Source of the DNA: Methanobrevibacter sp.
GTDB lineage: Archaea; Methanobacteriota; Methanobacteria; Methanobacteriales; Methanobacteriaceae
Assembly (NCBI GenBank): GCA_022775905.1
Contig: JALFJX010000026.1
Span: 1-54,545 of the forward strand
DNA length: 54,545 bases
Direction: 5' to 3'
Shown: positions 45,247 to 54,545 of the stretch, piece by piece
Position numbering within the stretch: position 1 is the stretch's first letter
Layout: each line of letters begins with the position of its first letter
Program-made: the position numbers and the translations under genes
Notes under the pieces: generated by a model
What the model was told of the DNA's origin: nothing
Databases searched by the model: none
The model's input: only the letters and a program-made list of their open reading frames with translations

Positions 45247-46116
45247 ATGAAGGTTTATGAATTGCAAGTTGAAAATATTACTATTAAAGATATTGATGAA
45301 AGTCTTTTAGATGCAAATTACGTTTCAAACAATGAAATTTCAACCACTTTATACTTATCCTTTTTACTTGGAAAACCAATGCTTATTGAAGGACCGCCTG
45401 GTGTTGGAAAAACAGAACTGGCAAAGGTTGTTGCAAAAACATTCGACAGAGACTTTTTCAGGATACAATGTTATGAAGGAATCACCTTTGAACAGATTGT
45501 CGGTGAATGGAATTACCAAAAGCAATTGCTTCACCTTGAAGCTGCAAAAAATGATTCAAACAGTGAAGATAAAATATTTGATGAAGAATATTTCATAAGA
45601 AGATCTCTTCTCAATGCATTCTTAAATGAAAAGGATTCTGTATTGTTGATTGATGAAATCGACAAGGCTGATGAGGAAGTTGAAAGTTTCTTGCTTCAGG
45701 CATTAGGTGAACAGGAAATCACAATCAACGATTTGGGAACTTTCCAATTGCAAAATGATTTGGTTGTTATATTAACATCCAACTCTCAAAGATCATTGCT
45801 TGATGAAACAAAGGACAGATGTTTGTTCTTATACATTCCATATCCTAGCGTTGAACGTGAAGTTGAGATTGTAAAATCAAAATTACCTGAAGCTGATGAT
45901 GAAACAGTATCTTACATTGTTAAGTTGGTTCATGATATACGTAATCTTAATTTGATGAAAAAGCCGTCTGTAAGAGGTACTGTTGACTGGGTTCAGTCAG
46001 TAATTAACTTGGGAACTAAAGATATTGACCAATCCTTGAAGGACAGTGTTGGTGTTGCAATCAAAACAGAAAGCGATAAGAAAAGAGTTATGAAAGATAT
46101 TCTTAATAAAAGATAA
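45247..46116 (+). CDS. MoxR-family AAA+ ATPase
   Basis: A 289-residue ATPase. Walker A is [13 protein letters not shown] (about residues 49-61), Walker B is [15 protein letters not shown] near residue 135 and sensor 1 is [12 protein letters not shown]. The C-terminal lid is present. MoxR proteins work with VWA-domain partners to mature or remodel protein complexes; the next gene, 1 base away, encodes such a partner. Confidence 0.9.
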   Translation: MKVYELQVENITIKDIDESLLDANYVSNNEISTTLYLSFLLGKPMLIEGPPGVGKTELAKVVAKTFDRDFFRIQCYEGITFEQIVGEWNYQKQLLHLEAAKNDSNSEDKIFDEEYFIRRSLLNAFLNEKDSVLLIDEIDKADEEVESFLLQALGEQEITINDLGTFQLQNDLVVILTSNSQRSLLDETKDRCLFLYIPYPSVEREVEIVKSKLPEADDETVSYIVKLVHDIRNLNLMKKPSVRGTVDWVQSVINLGTKDIDQSLKDSVGVAIKTESDKKRVMKDILNKR

Positions 46117-46117
46117 A

Positions 46118-47272
46118 ATGATAACTAAGATAGCGACTTTGTCAGCTCAGCTAAGGGAAAAGGATTTGCCCGTAAGTGTCAGAAGTACTCAGGCAGCTGT
46201 GGAGATATATAGGGATTTGGGTGAAAGAGATAGGAATCTCCTAAAAACAGCATTGATGGCAATTTATGTTAAAGACCGATATGATATTCCAAAATTCAAC
46301 AAGGTTTTTGATGAAGTTTTTGCCGCTGTCAAAAATGACGACTTGCCTAAACAGCTTCAGCAAGGCAAAGCGTATAATGGTGCAGGACCCAAATCTAACA
46401 AATATGTCATTAAAAAACAGGGGGATATGGCAAGTAAAGTCAGAAAGGAAAAAATTTCAAATGAACAGTTGAAAATGCTTTCCGGCCAGCCTTTACTTGA
46501 AGAAGCTAAAAAACTTGAGCGTGATGGGGAACTGATGAACAAGGATTTGACAAAATTGAATCGTTTCGATCCTCGTATGCTTGAAATCTGCCAAAGATTG
46601 GGTAAAAGAATTGCAAATAAACGTTCAAGAAGAAAGGTCAAAACAAGTTCCAATAAGATTGACATTAGAAGAACATTAAGGGCAAACCTTAAATACGGCG
46701 GAGTTCCATTTGAGCTTGTAAAGGCAAAGCCAAGGCCTCACAAAAATGAGCATTTGTTCTTGAATGACATTAGCGGTTCATGTGAATGGATTAGTAGCTG
46801 GTTTTTCATGCTCATGTTTTCAGCACAGACAGCATTCAAACGCTCAAGAACTTTTGAATTTGACAATAAAGTAATAGAGACAACTGATGCTCTAAAAGAA
46901 GAATATCTTATTGATTCATTTGTAAAAGTTAAGGACATGCGTATCAAAAATATGATGGTGCACGGTACATCCGATATGTACTCATCATTTAAGAGCTTTC
47001 AAGAACAAGCTAATATTAACAATAAATCTTATGTGATTATTTTATCCGACTGCAGGGACTGGGCAGGACCTAAGGTAAATGGTGTTCCGGCCAGTGTTGA
47101 ACTTGTTGAGGAAATGGTAAGAGACTCAAAAAAACTCGTAATTTTAAATCCTGAAGATAAAAATAAATGGGATGTTGTGGACAGTTGTGTTTCACTGTAT
47201 GGGGATGCAGGTGCACAGGTATTTGAAGTTAACACTTTAAACCAACTCGCACAATTTGTAGAACAGATGTAG
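46118..47272 (+). CDS. VWA-domain (CoxE-like) protein, partner of MoxR ATPase
   Basis: A 384-residue protein. The C-terminal half is a von Willebrand A-like domain with [15 protein letters not shown] near residue 212 (a DxSxS-type metal site) and [10 protein letters not shown] near residue 308. The N-terminal half is helical and basic, as in CoxE/YehP-like proteins. It begins 1 base after the MoxR stop, so they form a chaperone-like pair. The client is unknown. Confidence 0.82.
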   Translation: MITKIATLSAQLREKDLPVSVRSTQAAVEIYRDLGERDRNLLKTALMAIYVKDRYDIPKFNKVFDEVFAAVKNDDLPKQLQQGKAYNGAGPKSNKYVIKKQGDMASKVRKEKISNEQLKMLSGQPLLEEAKKLERDGELMNKDLTKLNRFDPRMLEICQRLGKRIANKRSRRKVKTSSNKIDIRRTLRANLKYGGVPFELVKAKPRPHKNEHLFLNDISGSCEWISSWFFMLMFSAQTAFKRSRTFEFDNKVIETTDALKEEYLIDSFVKVKDMRIKNMMVHGTSDMYSSFKSFQEQANINNKSYVIILSDCRDWAGPKVNGVPASVELVEEMVRDSKKLVILNPEDKNKWDVVDSCVSLYGDAGAQVFEVNTLNQLAQFVEQM

Positions 47273-47280
47273 GTAGTAAT

Positions 47281-48198
47281 ATGCAATGTAGTAAATGTGG
47301 TAATCCTAAAGTCATTATTAAAAAGGAACAATCCGGTCAGTTATTGTGTAAAGATTGTTTCATTGAATCAGTTGAGAAAAAAGCTATTAAAACAGTCAGA
47401 AAAGAAAAACTGCTAGATAATGGAGATAAGGTTTTAGTTGCACTTTCCGGTGGTAAGGATAGTGTAACAACACTCGAAATATTAAATACATTTCGTGAAA
47501 TGCACATCATTGACCTTTGTGCAGTAACTGTTGATGAAGGAATTGACAATTACAGGCAGGACGGTGTTGATATAGCTATTAGACATGCCGAAAGATTGGG
47601 CATTGAACATAAGGTAGTTTCACTAAAAGACGAATATGGCATTACATTAGATGAGATAATGCAGAGGGATAATCATAAGGGGTCATGCACATACTGCGGA
47701 GTATTCAGGAGAACAATCATCAACAAGGCTGCTCGTGAAATGGGTGCAACAAAAATCGCTACAGGACATAACCTTGATGATGAGGTTCAGGGAATATTGA
47801 TGAACTATCTTGAAGGAAACACTGACAACCTGACTAAATTGGGTGCAAAGACAGAATCCAAGGCGGAAGAATTCACTGTTAAAATCAAACCTTTACGTGA
47901 AATCCCTGAACGTGAAATTGGATTGTACGTCGTTGCAAAAGAACTTGAAGTTCACTTTGACAGCTGTCCTTATGCAATGCAGTCATTTAGGGGAGAAGTC
48001 TCTGAAGCCATCAACCAATTGGCAGAAAAGCATCCGACTATTAAATATTCCACACTCAGAGGATATGACAAAATTAAAAATGTCTTGAAAAAGGAAATGC
48101 AAAAGGAGTTCAACCATGGAAGATGCAGTAGGTGTGGTGAACCTGCAGCTAATGAATTGTGCAAAGCATGCTCCTTTTTAGAAGAATTAGGATTGTGA
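47281..48198 (+). CDS. tRNA 2-thiolation protein, NcsA/TtuA (TIGR00269) family
   Basis: A 305-residue PP-loop ATPase. The N-terminal zinc finger is CSKCGNPK with CKDCF. The PP-loop is [15 protein letters not shown] (about residues 51-65), the catalytic CxxC is CTYCGVFRR with HNLDDEVQ, and the C-terminal zinc finger is CSRCGEPA with CKAC. It thiolates U34 or U54 of tRNA. A SAMP-like ubiquitin fold gene follows 4 bases later, which supports a sulfur-carrier partnership. Confidence 0.92.
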   Translation: MQCSKCGNPKVIIKKEQSGQLLCKDCFIESVEKKAIKTVRKEKLLDNGDKVLVALSGGKDSVTTLEILNTFREMHIIDLCAVTVDEGIDNYRQDGVDIAIRHAERLGIEHKVVSLKDEYGITLDEIMQRDNHKGSCTYCGVFRRTIINKAAREMGATKIATGHNLDDEVQGILMNYLEGNTDNLTKLGAKTESKAEEFTVKIKPLREIPEREIGLYVVAKELEVHFDSCPYAMQSFRGEVSEAINQLAEKHPTIKYSTLRGYDKIKNVLKKEMQKEFNHGRCSRCGEPAANELCKACSFLEELGL

Positions 48199-48202
48199 TA
48201 AA

Positions 48203-48403
48203 ATGCAATTTACATTAAAATACAAATCAATCGATGAAAAAAGAGAATTGTCTGACAATTATACAATTAAAGATTTGCTTTCAGATTTGGAATTGTCCGC
48301 TCAAACAGTAGTATCCAAACAGAACGGTGAACTTGTAATTGAAGATACAGTAATTGAAGATGGCGATGAAATTCAATTAGTTCAAATCATATATGGTGGT
48401 TAA
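48203..48403 (+). CDS. Ubiquitin-like sulfur carrier (SAMP/MoaD/ThiS family)
   Basis: A 66-residue beta-grasp protein that ends in VQIIYGG. The C-terminal Gly-Gly is the thiocarboxylate or conjugation site. It starts 4 bases after the NcsA-like gene, so it probably carries sulfur for that enzyme, as SAMP2 and TtuB do. It could also modify proteins. An E1-like gene is not adjacent. Confidence 0.85.
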   Translation: MQFTLKYKSIDEKRELSDNYTIKDLLSDLELSAQTVVSKQNGELVIEDTVIEDGDEIQLVQIIYGG

Positions 48404-48404
48404 T

Positions 48405-49265
48405 TTGGATATCAGCTATGAATGTGGGCCTTGTTTTTTAAGACAGGCTCGTGAAGCTTTAGACTTGTCAACAGATGATGAAAGCGTTAAAATGGAAGCT
48501 ATGGGTGAAATTTTTAAATATTTAAGCACTATCTTTAAAGAGGGAACCAACTCAAACAGCACAGGCTCCGCAATGCATAAGATCATTAAAGAGAAAACAG
48601 GCTGTATGGATCCTTATTATAATGAAAAAGTCGAAGGTAATGAAATAGCACTTAAATATTTAACTGATGTCAAAAAAATATTGGATGAGGATGACAGTCT
48701 AGAAAACTATGTCAAGATAGCCATCATAGGAAACATTTTAGACTTCGGTGCATTCACATTGGATGATGATATTGAAAGTGTAATCAAAAATTCACTTAAA
48801 AAAGATTTGGCAGTTAAGGATATTGAAGAGTTTGAAAACGCTTTAAAAACTCATGACAAAGTATTGTATCTTGTAGATAATACTGGTGAAATAGTATTTG
48901 ACAAATTGCTTTTAGCTAAAATCAGAGAATATGGATTGGATATTACAATTGCTGTTAAATCAGAACCTATTCTAAATGATGCAACAATGGTCGAGGCATT
49001 GGATGTGGGTCTTGACGAATTCGGTGAACTTGTTGAAATAGGTGCAGGTACTGTAGGTTATGTAGACAGTGAAATCTCAGATGAATTTAGGGAAATATTC
49101 AACAGCCATGAATTTGTAATCTCAAAGGGTATGGGAAATTATGAAGGATTGACTGAAATAGATTTGTCCAGTAAAGATATTTACTTCTTGTTTTGTGTAA
49201 AATGCAATACCATTGCAAGGCATGTCGGTGCAAATTTACATGATATGCTTCTTTTTAAAAAATAA
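48405..49265 (+). CDS. DUF89/ARMT1-like metal-dependent phosphatase family protein
   Basis: A 286-residue protein. YECGPCFLRQAREALDL at the start, EKTGCMDPYYNEK, VLYLVDNTGEIVFDKLL (about residue 160) and FVISKGMGNYEGL are the DUF89 pattern; the Asp and Asn bind metal. This family hydrolyses phosphometabolites in damage control. A TTG at 48405 has GGTGG 5 bases upstream and gives MDISYECG. The ATG at 48393 overlaps the previous gene and has no ribosome site, so I prefer TTG. Confidence 0.8.
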   Translation: MDISYECGPCFLRQAREALDLSTDDESVKMEAMGEIFKYLSTIFKEGTNSNSTGSAMHKIIKEKTGCMDPYYNEKVEGNEIALKYLTDVKKILDEDDSLENYVKIAIIGNILDFGAFTLDDDIESVIKNSLKKDLAVKDIEEFENALKTHDKVLYLVDNTGEIVFDKLLLAKIREYGLDITIAVKSEPILNDATMVEALDVGLDEFGELVEIGAGTVGYVDSEISDEFREIFNSHEFVISKGMGNYEGLTEIDLSSKDIYFLFCVKCNTIARHVGANLHDMLLFKK

Positions 49266-49277
49266 ATATGTGATATT

Positions 49278-50012
49278 ATGATCATCGGTTTAATTGGATT
49301 TGGAAAAGTTTCAAAAAATCTCATAAATTTGATTAAATCAGATGACATTACATTTGTAACTTCAATGGATGGCAGGTCTAATAAAACCATTGGATCCATT
49401 GAAAAATTAGAAATCGATGTTTTGGATACATTTAAGGATGTAGCTATTGTATCAGACATTTTAATTTCTGCAAACTCTCCGAAAAATGCAATAGATGCTG
49501 CAAAAAATTATGGGAAATTTACAAAAGGAATCTATCTTGACTTAAACAATATTTCTCCGGAAACAACTCTTGAAATAAATAATTATGTTGAGAATCTTGT
49601 TGATGGTGCAATAATTGGAAAAGTAGATTCTGATAATCCTGTTTTATATTTATCCGGTGCAAAATCAGATGAATTGCTATTTTTAGATAAGTTCATTCAA
49701 ACTAAAAAGATCAGCGATAGCGTTGGGGATGTAGCTATTTTGAAACTGCTTAGAAGCAGTTATACAAAGACATTATCTGCTCTTTTGATTGAATCAGCTC
49801 AAATAGCTAACGAATATGATTTGGAAAAAGAGTTTTTTGATATTTTATCCCTGACTGAAGGAGATGATTTTAGGGAAAAATCCACATCAAGAATAAATAA
49901 TACATTGAATAATTCAAAAAGAAAAGCTGAAGAGCTTGAAGAAATAATTAATTGTTTTGATAAAAATGAGTTGATAATGGTTAAGGCAGCCTTAGAAAAG
50001 CTTAACCAATAA
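49278..50012 (+). CDS. NAD(P)-binding oxidoreductase-like protein with DUF1932 domain
   Basis: A 244-residue protein. The N-terminal Rossmann motif is IGLIGFGKVSKNLINLI and VSDILISANSPKNA follows. The C-terminal helical part (SVGDVAILKLLRSSYTKTLSALLIES, fragments) resembles DUF1932 domains of 6-phosphogluconate dehydrogenase-like enzymes. It lies 12 bases after the DUF89 gene and ends in an 11-base overlap with the convergent TmcAL-like gene. The substrate is unknown. Confidence 0.75.
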   Translation: MIIGLIGFGKVSKNLINLIKSDDITFVTSMDGRSNKTIGSIEKLEIDVLDTFKDVAIVSDILISANSPKNAIDAAKNYGKFTKGIYLDLNNISPETTLEINNYVENLVDGAIIGKVDSDNPVLYLSGAKSDELLFLDKFIQTKKISDSVGDVAILKLLRSSYTKTLSALLIESAQIANEYDLEKEFFDILSLTEGDDFREKSTSRINNTLNNSKRKAEELEEIINCFDKNELIMVKAALEKLNQ

Positions 50013-51261
50013 CCACTTTAACTTTAAATCCTTTTTTAGCTTCTTTTATATGTCCGTTAACTGGAATGAAGTGTGCATCCATGATGTATCTTAGGTATGT
50101 AACTTCTTTTGCTGGAAGCCTTAAGTTTGTTTTAATCTTTTTACCTTCACTTTTGAACTGAACTGAAATCTTCCCGTTCTTGTCAACATACAAGTCTGTT
50201 TTAAGACCTTCTTTTGTAATTTTTGTCTCAAATTTAGTTAGATTCAAACCAGCTTCCAAGCTTAATGGAGCATCAACATCAATCTTTTCGCTTCTGAACT
50301 TGTCATTTGCTTCACGGGCATCCAAATCACTACTTGCAACATACCATGCCCTGTCAATGACTCTTTGAACTTTCTGGTTGTCAGGAATAACACCCTGAGA
50401 TTCATAACTTTTCATCAAATCCATTACTTCTTTTTTTGTAACTTCCATTTCAATCGCACTGATTGCAAGCCTGGTCATTACCGGACCATAGTCGGACCTT
50501 CTAAATACGGCCCATATGGATTCTGGGTCTCTATAAACTCTTCTTTTGATGATTTCATTAATTGTATTCCCATTGAGGTAAGCTATTTTTTCAAGATTTC
50601 CTCTGGAATAAGTGTTCATTCTTTTGTAAATATCAGCCCAATTCCTGTCTCCAGGAACTCTTCCAGCATCGATTTCGCGCTGGAGAATCTCAACAGTTGT
50701 TTCTGGAAGCAAATCTTTAACTTCATCAGTGATTACCATTCCATTATCAATAATTGACTGTCTGATGAGCCTTCCGGAATATTTGTCTTTGTTGAATTCC
50801 TTAACTACATGGTAATTGAGTTTGGATCCAAGAAAATGATTGATTGCATACCAGCGTATTTCGTTTCTGTTTGTGTAGCTTTTTGGCATTCCGACAAAGT
50901 TTCCTTCATCAATGAATTTCTGTGCTTTTGATTTTATTTCATCAAGTGAGATTTTCGCTGAAGTAATGTAGTCAGTCACTCCATCATCAATCATTTGTTT
51001 AAGTCTAATAGGTACACTGTAGGATAATACTAATCTATGATGTAATCCTTCAAAAGATTTAACATCATCAGCACCCAATGCCAATGCCATATCTCTACGG
51101 GCTTCAAAATTAACGAAAAATGGAGCATGATTTGCGCTGAATCCCTTATTTAAATAAACAACTACTTTCTTATCTTCCTTATCAGCTAGTTTTCTAGCCT
51201 CTTTAATTAATTTTTCATGACCTTTATGAACAGGGTCAAAATCTGCACTAATTCCAATCAA
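50002..51261 (-). CDS. Nucleotidyltransferase-fold protein resembling TmcAL
   Basis: A 419-residue protein. It opens MIGISADFDPVHKGHEKLI: the HxGH motif of nucleotidylyltransferases, in a context very like bacterial TmcAL (MIGIIAEYNPFHNGH). The next 200 residues match the TmcAL size and include TSAKISLDEIK. The C-terminal half is extra and ends in a beta-rich part (TYLRYIMDAHFIPVNGHIKEAKKGF, fragments). I chose the TTG at 51261 with a GGTG site 6 bases upstream. Archaea make ac4C with TmcA instead, so the substrate is open. Confidence 0.7.
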   Translation of the reverse strand: MIGISADFDPVHKGHEKLIKEARKLADKEDKKVVVYLNKGFSANHAPFFVNFEARRDMALALGADDVKSFEGLHHRLVLSYSVPIRLKQMIDDGVTDYITSAKISLDEIKSKAQKFIDEGNFVGMPKSYTNRNEIRWYAINHFLGSKLNYHVVKEFNKDKYSGRLIRQSIIDNGMVITDEVKDLLPETTVEILQREIDAGRVPGDRNWADIYKRMNTYSRGNLEKIAYLNGNTINEIIKRRVYRDPESIWAVFRRSDYGPVMTRLAISAIEMEVTKKEVMDLMKSYESQGVIPDNQKVQRVIDRAWYVASSDLDAREANDKFRSEKIDVDAPLSLEAGLNLTKFETKITKEGLKTDLYVDKNGKISVQFKSEGKKIKTNLRLPAKEVTYLRYIMDAHFIPVNGHIKEAKKGFKVKVVIG

Positions 51262-51296
51262 TATTAACACCAAAAAAAAGAAAAAATTTGGATAGA

Positions 51297-51779
51297 CTAT
51301 CTATCCATTAATTTTAAAATACCACTTATCACTAACCAAATTCCGATTAAAGTACCAAGAATAATTGGGTTTGAGAGATAAGTTCCAATAATTATATATA
51401 ATAAACCAAGAACAATTCCAATGATTCCAATATAAAAACCATATCTTGAATTACGGTTGTTGATCAATGAAGCAACAGCAACAATGATTAACATTATTCC
51501 TGCGAAATACATTGAAATTTCAGTTAGGAATCCAAGTAATGCTGGATTGAATATCAAACAAATACTTAAGAATAAAAGTATAAGTCCTAAAACTAAATCA
51601 AGTATTGCACCACTACTATTATAGTCTATAATTGTTACTCCAACAATAAGCAAGTAAATAGACATTAATAATACGGATAAACCAATTAAGGAACTAACTC
51701 CAATAACTCCCATTATTGGAAAAATGATAATTATTAATCCGAGAAGTATGGATAGTAAACTAACAAATTTAGTTTTCAT
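51297..51779 (-). CDS. DUF308 (HdeD-like) membrane protein
   Basis: A 160-residue protein made of about five to six membrane helices with glycine and small residues (GLIIIFPIMGVIGVSSLIGLSV, fragments; LGLILLFLSICLIFNPALLG; YGFYIGIIGIVLGLLYIIIG). This is the DUF308/HdeD pattern. Family function is unclear outside enteric acid resistance. A GGAGG site precedes the ATG. It lies between the TmcAL-like and RaSEA genes on the same strand. Confidence 0.75.
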   Translation of the reverse strand: MKTKFVSLLSILLGLIIIIFPIMGVIGVSSLIGLSVLLMSIYLLIVGVTIIDYNSSGAILDLVLGLILLFLSICLIFNPALLGFLTEISMYFAGIMLIIVAVASLINNRNSRYGFYIGIIGIVLGLLYIIIGTYLSNPIILGTLIGIWLVISGILKLMDR

Positions 51780-51817
51780 AATTTCCTCCTACTAATTAAT
51801 TAATATTTCAAATTATA

Positions 51818-52900
51818 TTAATATAATGGGATATGCTTAATCTCAACAGTTGAGCTATTCATATCTGAATTATTAATTTCAGCTAACCATTCACTTTTGC
51901 ATTCACAGTCATATTCGATTTTAGTCTGTGTTAAATTGTTAGCTATAATCATATGTTTTAAGTCTTTATTACATTTTTTACAGTTGTATGGTCCACGTCT
52001 TGATCCAAATCCTGATGTATCTAAAAGTGCAGGTATATCTAATTCGTCACGTACGGTGTTTATGATTTCAATACATGACCAGATCCAAGGTGGCTGATAA
52101 GCTCCTTTTCTCCAGAATCTTTCAATTACTGTTCCACCATGTATTGTTGCAGGACAGAATGAAAGTCTATCTACATTAATGGAATCACAATATCTTGCAG
52201 TTTCTATTGCTTCATCTATTGCCTGTTTTTCGGATACAAGAATAGGTTTTACAAAAATATATGCCTTTGTCTTTAAATTGTATCCTTTTGTATCTCTTAG
52301 ATGTTGCATTAATTTTGTAGCATTTTCAAAATCATCACGGGTAAAACCCTTGTTGATTTTTTTAAGTCTTGTATAATCATTGGATGTTTCAAGACCGATA
52401 CTTACTTCAAATAATGTGTCTCCAATAATTTCATGAATTTCATCCAAGTATTCCTCTTTAACATATTCCGGTCTGGACTCAACAATAATCTCAGTAACAT
52501 TACCTAAGTTCATTAATGTTTTTAGGATTTCATCACGAGCATCTTTTGGAAGTTCGTATGGATTAAGAAAACTTCCTGATGCGAATAGTTTTACAGAAAT
52601 CTTTTCTTCTTCAGCTATTGGATGTCTTTCCAAATGTTGATGGAATATTCTGAGGATAGTTTCTGTATCAATTGGTTCCAAAGTACAATCGGATACGTAA
52701 CTACACATAGTACATCCTCCGCTGTCACCAAGTGCCCATGAACATCCTGGTGTTGGAAGGATTATGAATAATGTTTTTGCAATTCCATCATAAGTCAAGT
52801 CATTATTATACCAACTTGCTCCAACTTGCTCTGGAGTTTTTGGATCTTTTCTCTCAAAAGCTCTAGTTCTTATATCTTTTGTTAAATTTTCAATTTCCAT
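51818..52900 (-). CDS. Archaeosine biosynthesis radical SAM protein RaSEA
   Basis: A 360-residue radical SAM protein. The cluster motif has the long spacing seen in RaSEA: TPGCSWALGDSGGCTMCSYVSDC (about residues 51-73, in two fragments CSWALGDSGG and CTMCSY). A C-terminal zinc site (CKKC with CECKS) fits as well. With ArcS it turns preQ0-lysine tRNA into archaeosine at G15. It probably forms a unit with the DUF308 gene downstream. Confidence 0.88.
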   Translation of the reverse strand: MEIENLTKDIRTRAFERKDPKTPEQVGASWYNNDLTYDGIAKTLFIILPTPGCSWALGDSGGCTMCSYVSDCTLEPIDTETILRIFHQHLERHPIAEEEKISVKLFASGSFLNPYELPKDARDEILKTLMNLGNVTEIIVESRPEYVKEEYLDEIHEIIGDTLFEVSIGLETSNDYTRLKKINKGFTRDDFENATKLMQHLRDTKGYNLKTKAYIFVKPILVSEKQAIDEAIETARYCDSINVDRLSFCPATIHGGTVIERFWRKGAYQPPWIWSCIEIINTVRDELDIPALLDTSGFGSRRGPYNCKKCNKDLKHMIIANNLTQTKIEYDCECKSEWLAEINNSDMNSSTVEIKHIPLY

Positions 52901-53042
52901 TATAATACCTGCAATAATATTAATGTAATATTATACTATTAGGTTGTTTTTGTAATTAAAAATTATTGTTGAAAAAAATAGTTTTGTTAATAAGTTGTGT
53001 ATATTGAATTTAAAAAAATAAAAAAAGAAAAAGTAAGCAAGT

Positions 53043-54005
<963 letters not shown>

Positions 54006-54015
54006 TTATCACCAA

Positions 54016-54044
54016 TACTAACTTTGGTTAGTAATATATAAAGT
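54016..54044 (-). promoter_or_regulatory. mer core promoter with palindrome
   Basis: The minus-strand TATA box ACTTTATATATT (about 54033-54044) is followed at once by TACTAAC-TTTG-GTTAGTA (54016-54033, 7-base arms). The leader is only about 10 bases. The site overlaps the zone between TATA and transcription start, where a repressor would block. Confidence 0.5.
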
Positions 54045-54545
54045 AATTTTTATTTGAATTAGATAGAAAATTTTATATATTAATCATGTTTTTCAATCTT
54101 GGGGTATTGTATTAAATTACTATTTATTATATATTTTATTTTTTGTAATACTTGCTTTATTATAGTATTATTATTATAGGCTCTAAAATTTTTCAATATA
54201 TTTCTTTATTATTATATTCTATTTTGATGATATAATCTGTTATTTCTAATTAATTTTTTAAAATTAGTTTTTAATATCTTATTTTTATTTTTTGTTTATT
54301 TTTGCAATATTTTTTAATTGATTTTGTTGGTATAATTATTGCATCTATAAGATGTGCTATGTGTTTATGGCGATGGTCTAAGTTTATTGCATTGAGCAAT
54401 GTTGACTATGATGACTGCTTTTCCACATGTAGCTATAATTTATCATGTTTATTAGATTATTAATGAATGTGCTTGTGAGTACCTGAGTTTTTTTCGGGTA
54501 TGATGTACGTTTTGTAGATGTGGTGAAATTTGATTATAGAAACTT
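54045..54545. other. AT-rich spacer and less AT-rich end region without a convincing gene
   Basis: From 54045 to about 54340 there is T-rich sequence with nothing I can support. From about 54340 to the window end the base mix is less AT-rich. There are small hairpins (ATTGC/GCAAT near 54385-54405; TACCTGA/TCGGGTA near 54480-54502 with one wobble pair) and a possible 34-codon ORF (54359-54463) without a ribosome site. A GGTGA followed by TTG at the extreme end may open a further gene, but the window stops there. Confidence 0.35.

Noticed and set aside
52905-52945. AT palindromes (TAATATTA repeats) in the RaSEA promoter
   Set aside because: Pure A/T symmetry is expected by chance in such AT-rich spacer and no other feature supports an operator.
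54408-54488. ATGATGA and CTGA motifs suggesting a C/D box sRNA
   Set aside because: The two motifs are about 70 bases apart, no convincing D' and C' boxes lie between, and no terminal stem is present.

Overview
The window is a 54.5 kb piece of an AT-rich methanogenic archaeon, most likely Methanobrevibacter or a close relative in the Methanobacteriales. The evidence is the gene set: Mer, Hmd with all seven hcg genes, the PorCDABEF pyruvate oxidoreductase, a methanofuran kinase, a dihydropteroate synthase-like pterin enzyme, RadB, ABCE1/RLI, aEF1B and archaeosine RaSEA. Archaeal TATA boxes and GGTG/GGAGG ribosome sites add support. I see no CRISPR array, insertion sequence or prophage. Species assignment is inference.

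Layout. 1-4.6 kb: end of an FBP aldolase/phosphatase, a DUF3781 protein, a MacB/FtsX-type ABC exporter, archaeal lipid synthesis, Sua5-type tRNA modification and RadB. 4.7-7 kb: an aminotransferase, a 4Fe-4S protein and a DGC-type zinc protein in a row. 7-10.4 kb: translation genes (RLI, Pth2, aEF1B) and MfnE. 10.4-20.3 kb: a more accessory stretch with a DUF4143 ATPase behind two palindromes, a histidine kinase broken by three frameshifts, a 29-aa peptide gene, a TadA/TadC secretion pair, a methyltransferase, a TctA-like permease, a MarR regulator and a secreted protein.

20.3-23.8 kb is an iron region. Two diverged tandem copies of a roughly 280-bp non-coding element precede feoB, feoA and a zinc-ribbon gene. 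DtxR/IdeR-like boxes (TTAGG-N4-CCTAA) lie in both copies and in front of feoB, feoA (weak) and the distant 29-aa peptide gene. Each copy can fold into four hairpins. Two stem pairs changed A-T to G-C on both sides between copies, which points to a structured RNA. The two copies look like a duplicated pair of iron-controlled small RNAs, and this is the best candidate here for an undescribed system.

23.8-26.7 kb: a NikM/CbiM-type nickel/cobalt importer operon with a hairpin at the predicted 5' end of its leader and repeated GTAATAC/GTATTA elements. 26.7-29.4 kb: a polysaccharide polymerase, an anchored surface protein, a ferredoxin, tRNA-Leu and tRNA-Thr. 29.4-36.6 kb: hmd-hcgABCDEF, with hcgG divergent, i.e. 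the [Fe]-hydrogenase and its cofactor pathway. The hmd/hcgG promoter carries a palindrome built from the same GTAATAC half-site as the nickel importer. 36.7-38.4 kb: a membrane protein and a PhoU regulator. 38.4-43 kb: fumarase subunit and porCDABEF. 43-50 kb: DHPS-like protein, Ser-rich surface protein, MoxR/VWA pair, and an NcsA-like thiolase next to a SAMP-like ubiquitin fold protein. 50-54 kb: TmcAL-like protein, DUF308 membrane protein, RaSEA and Mer. The last 540 bp hold the mer promoter and no convincing gene.

Metabolically, the window joins the C1 reduction branch (Hmd and Mer), acetyl-CoA to pyruvate conversion (Por), and the metal supply (Fe via Feo, Ni/Co via NikMNQO) on which these enzymes depend.
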